A stretch of DNA of 64,000 bases from Kribbella jejuensis (GCF_006715085.1 NZ_VFMM01000002.1:496001-560000), one strand, 5' to 3'. Counted from the stretch's first letter, positions 33,859 to 43,558 are shown. Notes: generated by a model from the letters alone, not told the origin. Numbers and translations are program-made.

Positions 33859-34520
33859 TGGCCGACAACGTGTTGTGGTGCCACGATCTGTATCGCTTCT
33901 ACCGCTCCGGCGACGAGGAAACGCTCGCGCTGCGTGGCGTGAGCCTGAGCGTCGCCCGCGGCGAGGTCGTCGCTGTCGTCGGTCCATCTGGTTCGGGCAA
34001 GTCGACCCTGCTCGCCTGCTTGGCGGGCCTGGACGAGCCGGACGGGGGAGCGGTCACAGTGGCAGGCGACCGGGTCAGCCATCGGCCCGAGGCCGAACGC
34101 GCGCGGCTCCGGAGCCGCCGGCTGGGGGTCGTTCTGCAGTCCGGGAACCTGATCACCCAGCTGACGGTGCGAGCGAACATCCAACTGGTTCAAGCCGGAG
34201 CCAAGGCAAGCCGGCCGAGCCCCGACGAGCTCCTCGAACAGGTCGGACTCCGCAACCGGGCGTCGGCCCTGCCCCGCGAACTGTCCGGCGGCGAGCTCGC
34301 CCGGGCTGGTCTTGCCGTGGCCGTGAGCAACAATCCTGATGTGCTGCTGGCCGACGAACCGACCGGAGAGCTCGACGGGCAAACCGAGCAGATCGTACTC
34401 GACCTGATCCGGATGCGGGCGCGCGACGGACGCGGGGTGCTGCTGGTGACACACAGCCCGGCGGTGACCGCGATCGCGGATCGCGTGATCGCGCTGTCCG
34501 ACGGGAGGATCACGGCATGA
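33858..34520 (+). CDS. ABC transporter ATPase, MacB/LolD type (first)
   Basis: A 220-residue ATPase with Walker A GPSGSGKST (from residue 42), signature LSGGELARAG (from 142), and Walker B LLADEPTGE with catalytic E167. The type pairs with FtsX-domain permeases rather than importers. It overlaps the lipoprotein stop and the next ATPase start, so the genes are translationally coupled. Confidence 0.93.
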   Translation: MADNVLWCHDLYRFYRSGDEETLALRGVSLSVARGEVVAVVGPSGSGKSTLLACLAGLDEPDGGAVTVAGDRVSHRPEAERARLRSRRLGVVLQSGNLITQLTVRANIQLVQAGAKASRPSPDELLEQVGLRNRASALPRELSGGELARAGLAVAVSNNPDVLLADEPTGELDGQTEQIVLDLIRMRARDGRGVLLVTHSPAVTAIADRVIALSDGRITA

Positions 34521-35188
34521 CGCTGGTTCGGTGCGTCGACGCCTCCAGGACGTTCGGGCAAGGTGATCAAGCGGTGGTCGCCGTTCACGGTTGCACCTGC
34601 GGGGTCGAGCCGGGCGCGCGGATCGCGATCACCGGCTCGTCGGGTTCCGGCAAGTCGACGTTGCTGCATCTGATGGCGGGCCTGGAGGCGCCGACGGGAG
34701 GCGTAGTCGAATGGCCTGAGCTCAGCGACCGTGCGGTTGAGCGGTCACGCGACATCGCCGTCGTCTTCCAAGGTCCGAGCCTGCTGCCGGCACTGACCGT
34801 CGAGGAGAATGTCGCCCTGGCCGCGGTACTCACCGGAACCGGCGAATCCGAGGCGGACCGGCGCGCCGCAGCCGCGATGGAGACCGTGGGCGTCGCCGCG
34901 TTGGCCGGTCAGCTCGCCGACACCTTGTCCGGCGGTCAGGCCCAGCGAGTGGCGATCGCCCGCGCCATCACGTTGCGACCGCGGCTGGTGCTTGCCGACG
35001 AACCGACCGGTCAGCTCGATGCGGAAACCGGTGAGCATGTTCTCGAGGTTCTGCTTGCGGCAGTCCACGAGACGGGTGCCGCTTTGGTTGTCACGACGCA
35101 TGACCCGGTGGTGGCCGGGCGCCTCGGGGAACACTGGCGGATGGACGACGGCCGTCTCGTCGTACCGGCTCGGGAAGGTGTGTTGTGA
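34517..35188 (+). CDS. ABC transporter ATPase, MacB/LolD type (second)
   Basis: A 223-residue ATPase with Walker A GSSGSGKST (from residue 40), LSGGQAQRVAIARAI and LADEPTGQLDAET. Two different ATPase genes in tandem before a single large permease suggest a heterodimeric nucleotide-binding unit. The ATG overlaps the first ATPase stop and its own stop overlaps the permease GTG. Confidence 0.93.
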   Translation: MTLVRCVDASRTFGQGDQAVVAVHGCTCGVEPGARIAITGSSGSGKSTLLHLMAGLEAPTGGVVEWPELSDRAVERSRDIAVVFQGPSLLPALTVEENVALAAVLTGTGESEADRRAAAAMETVGVAALAGQLADTLSGGQAQRVAIARAITLRPRLVLADEPTGQLDAETGEHVLEVLLAAVHETGAALVVTTHDPVVAGRLGEHWRMDDGRLVVPAREGVL

Positions 35189-37845
35189 TGGTGCTCTGGC
35201 TGCTCGGCTTGATCCGCCGTCGTGCCTGGCGGCTGCTGGCGACCTCCGCGGGGATCGGGCTGTCGGTCGCTCTGATCGCGGCGATCGGAGCTTTTCTGAC
35301 CTCCTCGAAGGCAACGATGACTGCTCGCGCCATCGCGACCGTCGCCGTCGACTGGCAGATCGAGGTGCAGCAGGGCAGCGATCCGGGAGCGGTGCTGGCG
35401 ACCGCGCGCCAGACGCCGGGCGTGGCGACGGCGATGCCCGTCCAGTTCGGCCGTACGACGGGATTCGAGGCGGCAATCGCCGGCTCGACGCAGTCGACCG
35501 GACCCGGCGTGGTGCTCGGCATGCCGAACGGCTACCGATCCGCGTTCCCGGGCGAGGTACGACAGTTGACGGGGCGATCGGACGGTGTCCTGCTGGCACA
35601 GCAGACCGCGGCGAATCTGCACGCGGCACCGGGTGACACGATCCGGATCGGCCGGCCCGGCCTCCCGCCCGTTCCGGTCCGGGTGGACGGCGTGATCGAC
35701 CTGCCGCAGGCGGACTCGCTGTTCCAGAAGGTCGGCGCACCGCCGCAGTCGCAGCCGTCGGCACCGCCCGACAACGTGGTGCTGATGCCGGCCGAGCGTT
35801 TCGACCGGCTGATGGGACCGATCGCCGCTGTGGATCCGGCGGCGATCACGACGCAGATCCATGTGCAGCGAAACGGTGAACTACCGCACGCGCCGGCCGC
35901 CGCCTACACCGCGGTCGTCGGCGCCGCCCACAATCTGGAGGCTGCGTCGGCGGGAGCAGCCGTTGTCGGGGACAATCTCGCGGCAGCGCTTGATGCGGCT
36001 CGCAGCGACGCGGCGTACGCACAGATCCTCTTCCTCTTCCTCGGCCTGCCGGGCGCGGTGCTCGCGGCGCTGCTCACGGCCGCGGTCGCTGGTTCCGGCG
36101 CGCTACGACGGCGGCGCGAACAGGCACTGCTGCGGGTCCGGGGTTTCGGCACCCGACGCGTGGTCGGACTCGCAGCGCTGGAAGCCGCGGTGATCGGGGT
36201 TCTGGGCGGTGTGCTCGGCGTGCTCGTCGCCGCGTTCGTCGGGCAGTCGGCCTTCGGCAGTACGTCCTTCGTGGCGGGCACGCGGTCGACGTTGCTCTGG
36301 TTCGGTATCGCATTTGTGGCCGGCCTGGCGATCGCCGGGACGACGGTCCTGCTCCCGACTGTGCGCGACCTACGCGGCAGCAGCGTGGTCACAGCGCGGC
36401 GCCAGGTCGACCTGGTACGCAGCCCGTTGTGGATGCGCCTCGGGCTCGACATAGTCTGCCTGGTCATCTCGCTCCTCGTGTTCCGTGCGTCCAGTAGCAA
36501 CAACTACTCCCTGGTGCTGGCACCCGAAGGCGTGCCGACCATCTCGGTGTCGTACTGGGCCTTCTTCGGTCCTGCCCTGTTGTGGATCGGCGGCGCTTTG
36601 CTCCTGTGGCGGCTGGTCGCGCTGGCGCTTGCTCATGGGCGAGGTGTGCTGACCGTTCTGGTGCGGCCGTTGACCGGCCGGCTGGCCCGAACCACTGCCG
36701 CGAGCATGTCGCGGCAGCGTGTTCCGCTGGTGCGTTCCGTCGTTCTGTTGGCGTTGGCGATCTCGTTCGCTGTGTCGACGGCGACATTCAACGCCACCTA
36801 CCGGCAGCAGGCGGAGGCAGACGCCGTGCTGACCAACGGGGCGGATGTCACGGTGACCGAGTCGCCCGGAGTTGTCGTCGGGCCGAATGCGGCGGCGACG
36901 TTGGCCACGGTTCCCGGAGTACGGCGGGTGGAGCCGCTCCAGCACCGTTTGGCGTACGTCGGGTCCGACTTGCAGGACTTCTACGGCGTCCGTCCGGACA
37001 CCATCGCCGGTGCGACCGCTTTGCAGGACGCGTACTTTGCCGGTGGCACGGCACGTGGACTGCTCCAGCAGTTGGCGCAGCGGCCCGACTCGATCCTGGT
37101 CAGCGACGAGACCGTGAAGGACTTCCAGCTCGCACCAGGAGACCTGCTTCGCCTGCGACTGCAGGACAGCCGTACGAAGAGTTTCCGTACGGTCCCATTT
37201 CACTACGCGGGAATCGTCAAGGAGTTCCCGACCGCGCCGCGGGACAGCTTCTTCGTCGCGAACGCGGCGTACGTCGCCAAGGCGACCGGCAGCGATGCGA
37301 TCGGTTCGTTCCTGCTGGACACCGGTGGCAAGAACCAGGCCGCGGTGGCGGCGGACGTCCGGCGCAAGCTCGGCGACTCGGCGAAGGTCACGGATCTGAC
37401 CCAGGTCCGGGCCCAGGTCGGATCCAGCCTGACCTCGGTCGACCTGGCCGGCTTGACCCGGTTCGAGCTGTCGTTCGCGGTGCTGATCGCGGCCGGCGCC
37501 GGTGGGCTGGTGCTCGCGCTCGGCCTGGCCGAACGGCGCCGTACCTTTGCCATCGCGACTGTTCTCGGTGCCCGCAGGCAGCAGCTGCGCGGATTGGTCC
37601 TGAGTGAGGCGCTGGCGGTGCTGATCGGCGGTCTGATCGGTGGCGCGCTGGTGGCATGGGCCCTCGCGGGCATGCTCATCAAGGTGCTCACCGGCGTGTT
37701 CGATCCACCGCCGTCGACGGCCGCCGTGCCGTGGCCGTACCTGGCAACAACCTTGGTCGCCGCGGCCGCTGCCATCGCTGTCGGGGCGTTGGCGAGTGCG
37801 CGAGGCTCGACGCGGCCGGCGGTGGAGGAGCTGCGCGAGCTCTGA
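35185..37845 (+). CDS. FtsX-domain ABC permease
   Basis: A large permease of 886 residues (885 if ATG 35188 is used). It has an N-terminal helix, a long extracellular domain, then two FtsX repeats of membrane helices (about 280-400 and 750-870) separated by further helices and a second extracellular domain. This is the architecture of mechanotransmission or lipoprotein-release permeases in Gram-positive bacteria, often linked to antimicrobial resistance. A two-component system next to it fits that role. Confidence 0.9.
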   Translation: MMVLWLLGLIRRRAWRLLATSAGIGLSVALIAAIGAFLTSSKATMTARAIATVAVDWQIEVQQGSDPGAVLATARQTPGVATAMPVQFGRTTGFEAAIAGSTQSTGPGVVLGMPNGYRSAFPGEVRQLTGRSDGVLLAQQTAANLHAAPGDTIRIGRPGLPPVPVRVDGVIDLPQADSLFQKVGAPPQSQPSAPPDNVVLMPAERFDRLMGPIAAVDPAAITTQIHVQRNGELPHAPAAAYTAVVGAAHNLEAASAGAAVVGDNLAAALDAARSDAAYAQILFLFLGLPGAVLAALLTAAVAGSGALRRRREQALLRVRGFGTRRVVGLAALEAAVIGVLGGVLGVLVAAFVGQSAFGSTSFVAGTRSTLLWFGIAFVAGLAIAGTTVLLPTVRDLRGSSVVTARRQVDLVRSPLWMRLGLDIVCLVISLLVFRASSSNNYSLVLAPEGVPTISVSYWAFFGPALLWIGGALLLWRLVALALAHGRGVLTVLVRPLTGRLARTTAASMSRQRVPLVRSVVLLALAISFAVSTATFNATYRQQAEADAVLTNGADVTVTESPGVVVGPNAAATLATVPGVRRVEPLQHRLAYVGSDLQDFYGVRPDTIAGATALQDAYFAGGTARGLLQQLAQRPDSILVSDETVKDFQLAPGDLLRLRLQDSRTKSFRTVPFHYAGIVKEFPTAPRDSFFVANAAYVAKATGSDAIGSFLLDTGGKNQAAVAADVRRKLGDSAKVTDLTQVRAQVGSSLTSVDLAGLTRFELSFAVLIAAGAGGLVLALGLAERRRTFAIATVLGARRQQLRGLVLSEALAVLIGGLIGGALVAWALAGMLIKVLTGVFDPPPSTAAVPWPYLATTLVAAAAAIAVGALASARGSTRPAVEELREL

Positions 37846-37885
37846 TTCAGGTTGTCCTCAGCAACGGGGCCGTACGGTCGAAGGT

Positions 37886-38608
37886 GTGAAGGCCACGGCC
37901 GAAAGCACGGCAGTCGTCATCGTCGAGGACGACGATGCGATCGGCCGGCAGCTCGATCGTGCGCTGACCAGCAGCGGGTACCGAACCTTCTGGTCGCGCA
38001 CCGGGCACGCCGGCCTCGTGGCCGCGCGCCAGGAACAGGCCGAAGTCGTCCTCCTGGACCTCGGCCTTCCCGATATCGACGGTGTCGACCTCGCCAGGCA
38101 GCTCCGCGCGGACCTTCCCGAGACGTTGTTGATGATGCTGACCGCACGGGGCGAGGAGATCGACATCGTGTCGGGCTTGGACGCCGGCGCCGACGACTAC
38201 CTCGTCAAGCCGTTCAGCCTCACCGTGCTCCTGGCGCGACTGCGCGCCCATCTTCGGCGTCGTCCGGTCGACCGAGTCGAGGACGCCCTCCAGATCGGTG
38301 ACCTCACGGTGGAGACGGCGGCCCGTCGCTGTGTCGTTGCAGGCTCGGAGCTGGCCTTGAGGCCGAAGGAGTACGAGTTGCTCGAAACGCTTGCGCTCAA
38401 CGCCGGTACGGCGGTCTCGCGCGAGGACCTGATGGCCACCGTCTGGGACGAGAACTGGTTCGGCTCGACAAAGACACTGGACGTGACGATGGCGGCACTA
38501 CGCCGACGGCTGGAGGCAGCACAGACCGCCGCACCGTCGCCGCGGCTGCCTACGGTATCGACCCTCCGCGGTCACGGATATCGTCTCGATCCACCGGCCG
38601 AGGATTGA
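37886..38608 (+). CDS. OmpR-family response regulator
   Basis: A 240-residue regulator with a receiver domain (acidic pocket VEDDD, phospho-acceptor D58 in LLDLGLPDID, conserved Lys in LVKPF) and a winged-helix DNA-binding domain (LRPKEYELLETL, TLRGHGYRLD). GTG 37886 lies seven bases after a TACGGT box, supporting this start and a separate promoter. Its likely partner is the kinase at 31697. It overlaps the convergent PAP2 gene by 59 bases. Confidence 0.92.
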   Translation: MKATAESTAVVIVEDDDAIGRQLDRALTSSGYRTFWSRTGHAGLVAARQEQAEVVLLDLGLPDIDGVDLARQLRADLPETLLMMLTARGEEIDIVSGLDAGADDYLVKPFSLTVLLARLRAHLRRRPVDRVEDALQIGDLTVETAARRCVVAGSELALRPKEYELLETLALNAGTAVSREDLMATVWDENWFGSTKTLDVTMAALRRRLEAAQTAAPSPRLPTVSTLRGHGYRLDPPAED

Positions 38609-39305
38609 GCCCGTTGTCTCGGCGGCGCCCGATGAGGTGGATCGCGGTCGCGAGCAGGCACAGCCAGGTCAGCGCCATCGTCCAGCCGGCTACGACGTCG
38701 GTTGCCCAGTGATACCCGAGGTAGACGCGGCTGAGTCCCATGGCGATGCTCAGGACCACCGCGATGACCGTACCGCCGATCTTGAGACCTCGTGCGGCGT
38801 GCGAGCGCCACAGCAGTCCTGCGAGCAGCAGGAAGAAGCAGGTACCGCTGAGCGTATGGCCGGACGGGAACGAGAAGCCGTTGATGATGGCTCCGAGCAT
38901 GAAGCTCGAGTCCGGGCGGTGGCGGCCGATCACTAGTTTCAGGACGGAGGTCAGGATCGCCGAACCGGCCATTCCGGCAGCGAGAACGGCCGTCGGTCGC
39001 CAGCGCCGCGTCACGATTCTGAGGAGAACCGCGACGATCACCGTCGCCGCGGTCAGCACGGGGATCTCCCCGAAGAACGTGACCGCCTGCGCGACCTTGC
39101 TCAGTGCGGCGCTGCGATGGTCGAAAAAAGCCTGCGTGAGCTGGGGGTCGAACGCCGCGAGCCCGTCACCCTCGACGGCGGCGTCCGCCTGCAGGATGAA
39201 CGCGATCGTCCCGACTACGGTCGCCAGCACACCGACCAACGTCCATCGCGACAGCTGGCTCACAACCTTCGATCGTCGGGAAGCGGCAGAATTCCGCGGT
39301 TCCAT
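38550..39305 (-). CDS. PAP2-family phosphatase
   Basis: A 251-residue membrane protein with the three PAP2 motifs: KLVIGRHRPD, FPSGHTLSG (catalytic His) and SRVYLGYHWATDVVAG. It has about six helices. Probable substrates are lipid phosphates such as undecaprenyl pyrophosphate or phosphatidate. ATG 39305 is four bases after the response regulator stop; ATG 39320 would overlap it. The pair is probably one operon, so the regulator may respond to envelope state. Confidence 0.9.
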   Translation of the reverse strand: MEPRNSAASRRSKVVSQLSRWTLVGVLATVVGTIAFILQADAAVEGDGLAAFDPQLTQAFFDHRSAALSKVAQAVTFFGEIPVLTAATVIVAVLLRIVTRRWRPTAVLAAGMAGSAILTSVLKLVIGRHRPDSSFMLGAIINGFSFPSGHTLSGTCFFLLLAGLLWRSHAARGLKIGGTVIAVVLSIAMGLSRVYLGYHWATDVVAGWTMALTWLCLLATAIHLIGRRRDNGLNPRPVDRDDIRDRGGSIP

Positions 39306-39309
39306 AGTG

Positions 39310-39987
39310 TCAGCCGCCATCGGGATCGAGGCGGTAACCCATGCCTCGGACAGTTTGGATGGCGTTGCGTTCGAACGGTGCGTCGAGCTTGAGCCGCAGG
39401 TAGCGGATGTAGACCTCGACGACGTTCGGGTCGCCCTCGAATCCGGGGTTCCAGACGTTCTCGAGGATCTGGGTCTTGCTGACGGTCTCGCCGCGGTGCC
39501 GCATCAGGAACTCGAGCAGGCCGTACTCGCGGTGGGTCAGCACGATCTCCTGGCCGGCCCGTTCGACCCGGCGCCGGACCGGGTTCAGGTGCAGGTCGCC
39601 CGCAATCAGCACCACGGGCCGTTCCGGTGCGCCGCGGCGGATCAGCGCGCGCAGCCGGGCGACCAGGACGATGAAGCTGAACGGCTTGGTCAGGTAGTCG
39701 TCGGCGCCGAGGTCGAACGCGTCGGTCTGGTCGTAGTCGCCGTCCTTCGCGGTCAGCATCAGCACCGGCGCCCAGACGCCACGTTCGCGAATCTGCTCGA
39801 GCACCTTGTACCCGTTCAGCTTCGGCAACATGATGTCGAGCACGATCACGTCGTACGGGTTCTCGGTCGCGGCCCGGACGGCGTCCTCGCCGTTGTGCAC
39901 GACCTCGACCACGAAGCCTGCCTGTGTGAGGCCATGCCGGACGGTTTCGGCCAGCGCGACTTCGTCTTCGACCATCAACACCCGCAT
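39310..39987 (-). CDS. OmpR-family response regulator without adjacent kinase
   Basis: A 225-residue regulator with acidic pocket EDE, phospho-acceptor D51 in VLDIMLPKLNG, LTKPFSF and a winged-helix output domain (LTHREYGLLEFL, TVRGMGYRLDPDGG). No histidine kinase gene is next to it; the downstream gene is the PAP2 phosphatase. It may use the kinase at 31697 or one elsewhere. ATG 39987 fits the usual MRVLMVEDE opening. Confidence 0.93.
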   Translation of the reverse strand: MRVLMVEDEVALAETVRHGLTQAGFVVEVVHNGEDAVRAATENPYDVIVLDIMLPKLNGYKVLEQIRERGVWAPVLMLTAKDGDYDQTDAFDLGADDYLTKPFSFIVLVARLRALIRRGAPERPVVLIAGDLHLNPVRRRVERAGQEIVLTHREYGLLEFLMRHRGETVSKTQILENVWNPGFEGDPNVVEVYIRYLRLKLDAPFERNAIQTVRGMGYRLDPDGG

Positions 39988-40099
39988 GCTGCAGTGTCTC
40001 GCACCTTTGCTGAGAGCAATCTGAATCAGCTCGGTCCCTCAGCTCCTGCTCAGCATGCCGTCGGTAGGTTCCTGGCATTCGTACTGATCGGGGATTCAG

Positions 40100-42148
40100 T
40101 TGGCGTACGCACGTGGCTTCGCGGTGCTGGCCTGGGCGGTCGGATTGCTGATCCTGGCTCCGTCCGGAGCGGATGCGGTCCCGAACAATGCGGTTGTCGT
40201 CCTCGGGGTCGGAGGTTTGCAATGGAGCGACGTGTCGGCGGATGTGACCCCGAACTTGTGGCGCTTGGTCGGAGAATCAGCCACGGCAGCGGTTTCGGTG
40301 CGTACGGCGCAAAGCACCAACTGTCCGGCGGACGCGTGGTTGACATTGAACACCGGCGTACGGAGTGCCGCTCCGCGGGGTGAGGACGGCAGGTGCCTCG
40401 GTGCCGGCGAAGTACTGTCGTCGCGCGGCATCGTCAGCGCGCCGCGATGGGCTGATATCGAAGCGCTGGGCGCCGGTTCGTCGTACAACCCGGAATTCGG
40501 CTTGCTGACAGCGAACGCGTATCGTCGCGGGTGTGCGCTGGCGGTAGGTCCTGGAGCGGGACTCGCGCTTGCCGATGCGCAGGGCCGGGTGGCGAGGTAC
40601 GCGGCGCGGCTCGAGACCGCTGATCTGACGGCCTGTCCGCTGACCGTCGTCGACCTCGGGAATCTTCCGGCCGCGGCCGACCCGGCACGGGGACAGGCGC
40701 TGCGACGACTGGACGCGGCCATCGGCCAGGTGACGACGTCCGCGTCGGCAGCCGAGGTTCTCCTTGTAGGTATGGGCAATGAGCCTGTCCCTCATCTGCA
40801 GGCGCTCGTGGCGCACGGCGGCGACTACCGAACCGGCTGGCTCGACGCCAACTCGACCAGACACCCCGGGTTGGTCCAACTGACCGACGTCACCCCGACC
40901 GTGCTCGCCGGTCTGGGGGTCGCTACGCCGGAACGAGCTGTGGGCTCGGTACTGCGGGCTGCGCCCGGCGCGCCGCAGGATCGACCGGCGCTGGTGCGCG
41001 CCCTCGGGCACTTCGACCGCGCCGCTCAGACCATCGATCGCCACATCGTGGCGTTCTACTGGCTCGTGGCCGGCGGTGCCGTGCTCTCCAGCGGACTACT
41101 CATCGCTTTTCGTCGGCCGCTGTGGCTGATCCTGATCACAGCCTCGTTGCCGGTGGCATCGTTCCTGGCGAACCTGCTTCAGTGGTGGCGATCTTCCTCT
41201 CCTGGTCTCGGTCTGTGGGCCGGCGTGATCGGATGGGCGGCGGCGGTCGGGACCCTGGCCCGGCTCGGTCCGTGGCGGCGGCAGCGGTTTGGTCCGGCAG
41301 GTTTCGTGGCTGCGGTGACGGCGATCGTCCTGGCTGCCGACGTACTGACCGGGTCGCGTCTGCAACTGTCGAGTCTGTGGGGGCTGTCGCCCCTCGACGC
41401 CGGACGGTTCTACGGCTTCGGGAACGTCGCATTCGGCGCCTTCGCAATCGGTGTGTTGATCGCCAGCGTCTGGATCGGGAACCTGCTGATCCAGCGCGGA
41501 CACCGCCGATGGGCCGTGCTGAGCGTCGCCGCAATCGGAGTGGTGGCCGTGGCAGTCGACGGGTGGCCGTCGTACGGAGCCGACTTCGGAGGAGTGCTCG
41601 GCCTGGTGCCTGGGATCGCTGTGCTGATCGCGGCGGTTGCCGGAATCCGGTTGCGAGCCCGGTGGCTGGTGGCAGTCGGTGCGATCGCGGTCGTCGCTGT
41701 CTCGGGGATCGCGGTCGTCGACTGGTTGCGGCCTGCAGGGAGCAGGTCGCACCTTGGGAACTTCGTCCAGCAGTTACTGGACGGCGGGGCCGGAAGCATC
41801 TTCGGCCGCAAGGTCGGAGCCAACGTGCACTCGTTCACGGATCGGCCGCTGTTGAGCATTCTCATCGCCGTGCTCGTGGTGCCGACCGCCGTGCTCGTTC
41901 TGCGGCCAGACCGGCTTGCGGTGGTGAAGGCGCGTCGGGTGTTCGCGGCCGAGCCGTTGCTGCGAGCCGGCATCGCGGCCTGTCTGGTGACCGCTGTGGT
42001 CGGCATGGCAGCCAATGACTCCGGTGTCATCGTGCTCGGTGTCTGCTACGCAGTCGCGGTTCCACTGCTCGTCCAGGCCTGGACCTTCGCGCCGACGGTC
42101 GTGGCGCAGCCCTCCACTCGAGTGACCGCGAGGAAGCCGGGTCCGTGA
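40100..42148 (+). CDS. Phosphatase-like polytopic membrane protein
   Basis: A 682-residue protein with a signal peptide (LAWAVGLLILAPSGADA), then an extracellular domain to about residue 310 that looks like the alkaline-phosphatase/sulfatase superfamily (VVVLGVGGLQWSDVS, CPADAWLTLNTGVRS, QLTDVTPTVLAGLGV). The C-terminal half has about ten membrane helices. TTG 40100 is supported by GGGGAT upstream. I recognise the type as a large actinobacterial membrane protein without an established function; envelope glycan processing is a guess. Confidence 0.78.
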   Translation: MAYARGFAVLAWAVGLLILAPSGADAVPNNAVVVLGVGGLQWSDVSADVTPNLWRLVGESATAAVSVRTAQSTNCPADAWLTLNTGVRSAAPRGEDGRCLGAGEVLSSRGIVSAPRWADIEALGAGSSYNPEFGLLTANAYRRGCALAVGPGAGLALADAQGRVARYAARLETADLTACPLTVVDLGNLPAAADPARGQALRRLDAAIGQVTTSASAAEVLLVGMGNEPVPHLQALVAHGGDYRTGWLDANSTRHPGLVQLTDVTPTVLAGLGVATPERAVGSVLRAAPGAPQDRPALVRALGHFDRAAQTIDRHIVAFYWLVAGGAVLSSGLLIAFRRPLWLILITASLPVASFLANLLQWWRSSSPGLGLWAGVIGWAAAVGTLARLGPWRRQRFGPAGFVAAVTAIVLAADVLTGSRLQLSSLWGLSPLDAGRFYGFGNVAFGAFAIGVLIASVWIGNLLIQRGHRRWAVLSVAAIGVVAVAVDGWPSYGADFGGVLGLVPGIAVLIAAVAGIRLRARWLVAVGAIAVVAVSGIAVVDWLRPAGSRSHLGNFVQQLLDGGAGSIFGRKVGANVHSFTDRPLLSILIAVLVVPTAVLVLRPDRLAVVKARRVFAAEPLLRAGIAACLVTAVVGMAANDSGVIVLGVCYAVAVPLLVQAWTFAPTVVAQPSTRVTARKPGP

Positions 42149-42230
42149 CGCGCTGACGGCCTCGCCGGTCGCTAGCCGATCAAGCCGGCCTCCCCGGCGG
42201 CGCTCGGCGAAACCCAGGGACGAGGGTGGT

Positions 42231-42275
42231 GGCCGGATCGGCTCACCGGCACCGAGCCAGTGAGCCGATCCGGCC
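42231..42275. terminator. Bidirectional stem-loop terminator
   Basis: Two 16-base arms (42231-42246 and 42260-42275) are perfect reverse complements around a 13-base loop, giving a very stable GC-rich hairpin. It lies between two convergent genes, so it probably ends transcription from both sides, as U-tract-free terminators do in high-GC actinobacteria. Confidence 0.75.
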
Positions 42276-42304
42276 GGCCAAGACGGAACGGCAACCTTCT
42301 GCTA

Positions 42305-43558
42305 TCAGCCCAGGGTCTTCAGCAGGGCTGCGATGGCAGTCTTCTCGGCGGTGGGGTTCTTGGTCTTGCGGACCGAGTTGAACAGTGCGTCGTTCTGGCC
42401 GTCGATGAAGTCCCAGGCCTTGCCGTCGAGCGGCTGGAGCTTGTCCTGGTCGTCGTCCCAGGCCTTCTCGTAGGCGTCGACGTCCTTGTTGAGTGTGGCC
42501 TGGTCGCCCTTCGCGAGCGCGGTGTCCATGCCCTTCACGAGGGTGCGGAAGTGCCTGACATCCGTGGTGGGGAAGTGCGCGAGCGCTTGCTGCGAGGTCA
42601 GGTGGACATTCGACTTCGGGGCCTCGCCCTCGCCTTCGGCGGCCGCGTTCGCGTGCGGTTGGGCCGAGGCCCAGTTCAGGAGGATGCCGGCGGCAACGGC
42701 TGCCGCGGTCATCACGCCGACCATCGGCCACTCGAGGTGTGGGCGGTGGTACTTCGACGTCCGGGCGCGGTCTTGGTGGTCCTCGATCACGTCGGATTTC
42801 GTCAGGGTCAGGTAGACGACCGTGGCGAGGATTGCGGCCAGGAAGATGATGCTGGTGACGAGCGTGCCGAGGCCGAGGCCCTGGTCTGGGACCTTGGGGG
42901 AGGCGAGCCAGTCGCCGAGGTTGGCGCCGAGCGGGCGGGTGAGGATGTAGGCGAGCCAGAACGCCAGTACCGGGTTGGCGCCCATCCGCCAGCAGGCCAC
43001 GATGATCGCGATCAGGGCGAGCGGGAGGAGTACGGAGACGCCCGGGCTCCAGCCGGTCAGCTCGAGCGTCCAGTCGCCGGCCGCCGTTCCGAGTGCGAAC
43101 GTGACGAGGACCGCGAGCCAGTAGAACGCCTCGCGCGGGCGGCTCACGATGCTGTGGATGGACAGCGTCCGTTCCCGGGCGTACCAGATCCCGAAAACGA
43201 TCGCGAGTCCGACCGCGAACACCGAGGTGCTGATCCACAGCGGTACGCCGAGTTGGTCGGTGAGGATGTCGGTGTACAGCGTGCCGGTGACGCTGACGAC
43301 CACGACGGTCAGCCAGTACGCCGCCGGCGTGTAGCGCGACGTCTTGAACTGCCAGACCAGGACGGCTGCGAAGACGACGGTGAAGATGACGGCGGTGGCC
43401 ATCAGCCCGACGCCGAGCTGCATGTTGATCCAGTCCGCGAAACTCTCGCCGACCGTGGTGCACAGAATCTTGATGAGCCAGAACCAGATAGTTACCTCGG
43501 GCACCTTGTTCAGCAGCACCCGAGGTGCGGCTGTCCGGGATGCGGTGTCTGTAGTCAT
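42305..43558 (-). CDS. COG4705/DUF347-type membrane protein
   Basis: A 417-residue protein with about ten helices in repeats of the type NKVPEVTIWFWLIKILCTTV, the hallmark of COG4705, and a C-terminal soluble tail of about 110 charged residues (DAYEKAWDDDQDKLQPLDG). Function is unknown; some relatives are linked to metal or manganese responses, which cannot be confirmed here. It follows the kinase gene by 49 bases on the same strand and is probably controlled by that two-component system. Confidence 0.82.
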   Translation of the reverse strand: MTTDTASRTAAPRVLLNKVPEVTIWFWLIKILCTTVGESFADWINMQLGVGLMATAVIFTVVFAAVLVWQFKTSRYTPAAYWLTVVVVSVTGTLYTDILTDQLGVPLWISTSVFAVGLAIVFGIWYARERTLSIHSIVSRPREAFYWLAVLVTFALGTAAGDWTLELTGWSPGVSVLLPLALIAIIVACWRMGANPVLAFWLAYILTRPLGANLGDWLASPKVPDQGLGLGTLVTSIIFLAAILATVVYLTLTKSDVIEDHQDRARTSKYHRPHLEWPMVGVMTAAAVAAGILLNWASAQPHANAAAEGEGEAPKSNVHLTSQQALAHFPTTDVRHFRTLVKGMDTALAKGDQATLNKDVDAYEKAWDDDQDKLQPLDGKAWDFIDGQNDALFNSVRKTKNPTAEKTAIAALLKTLG

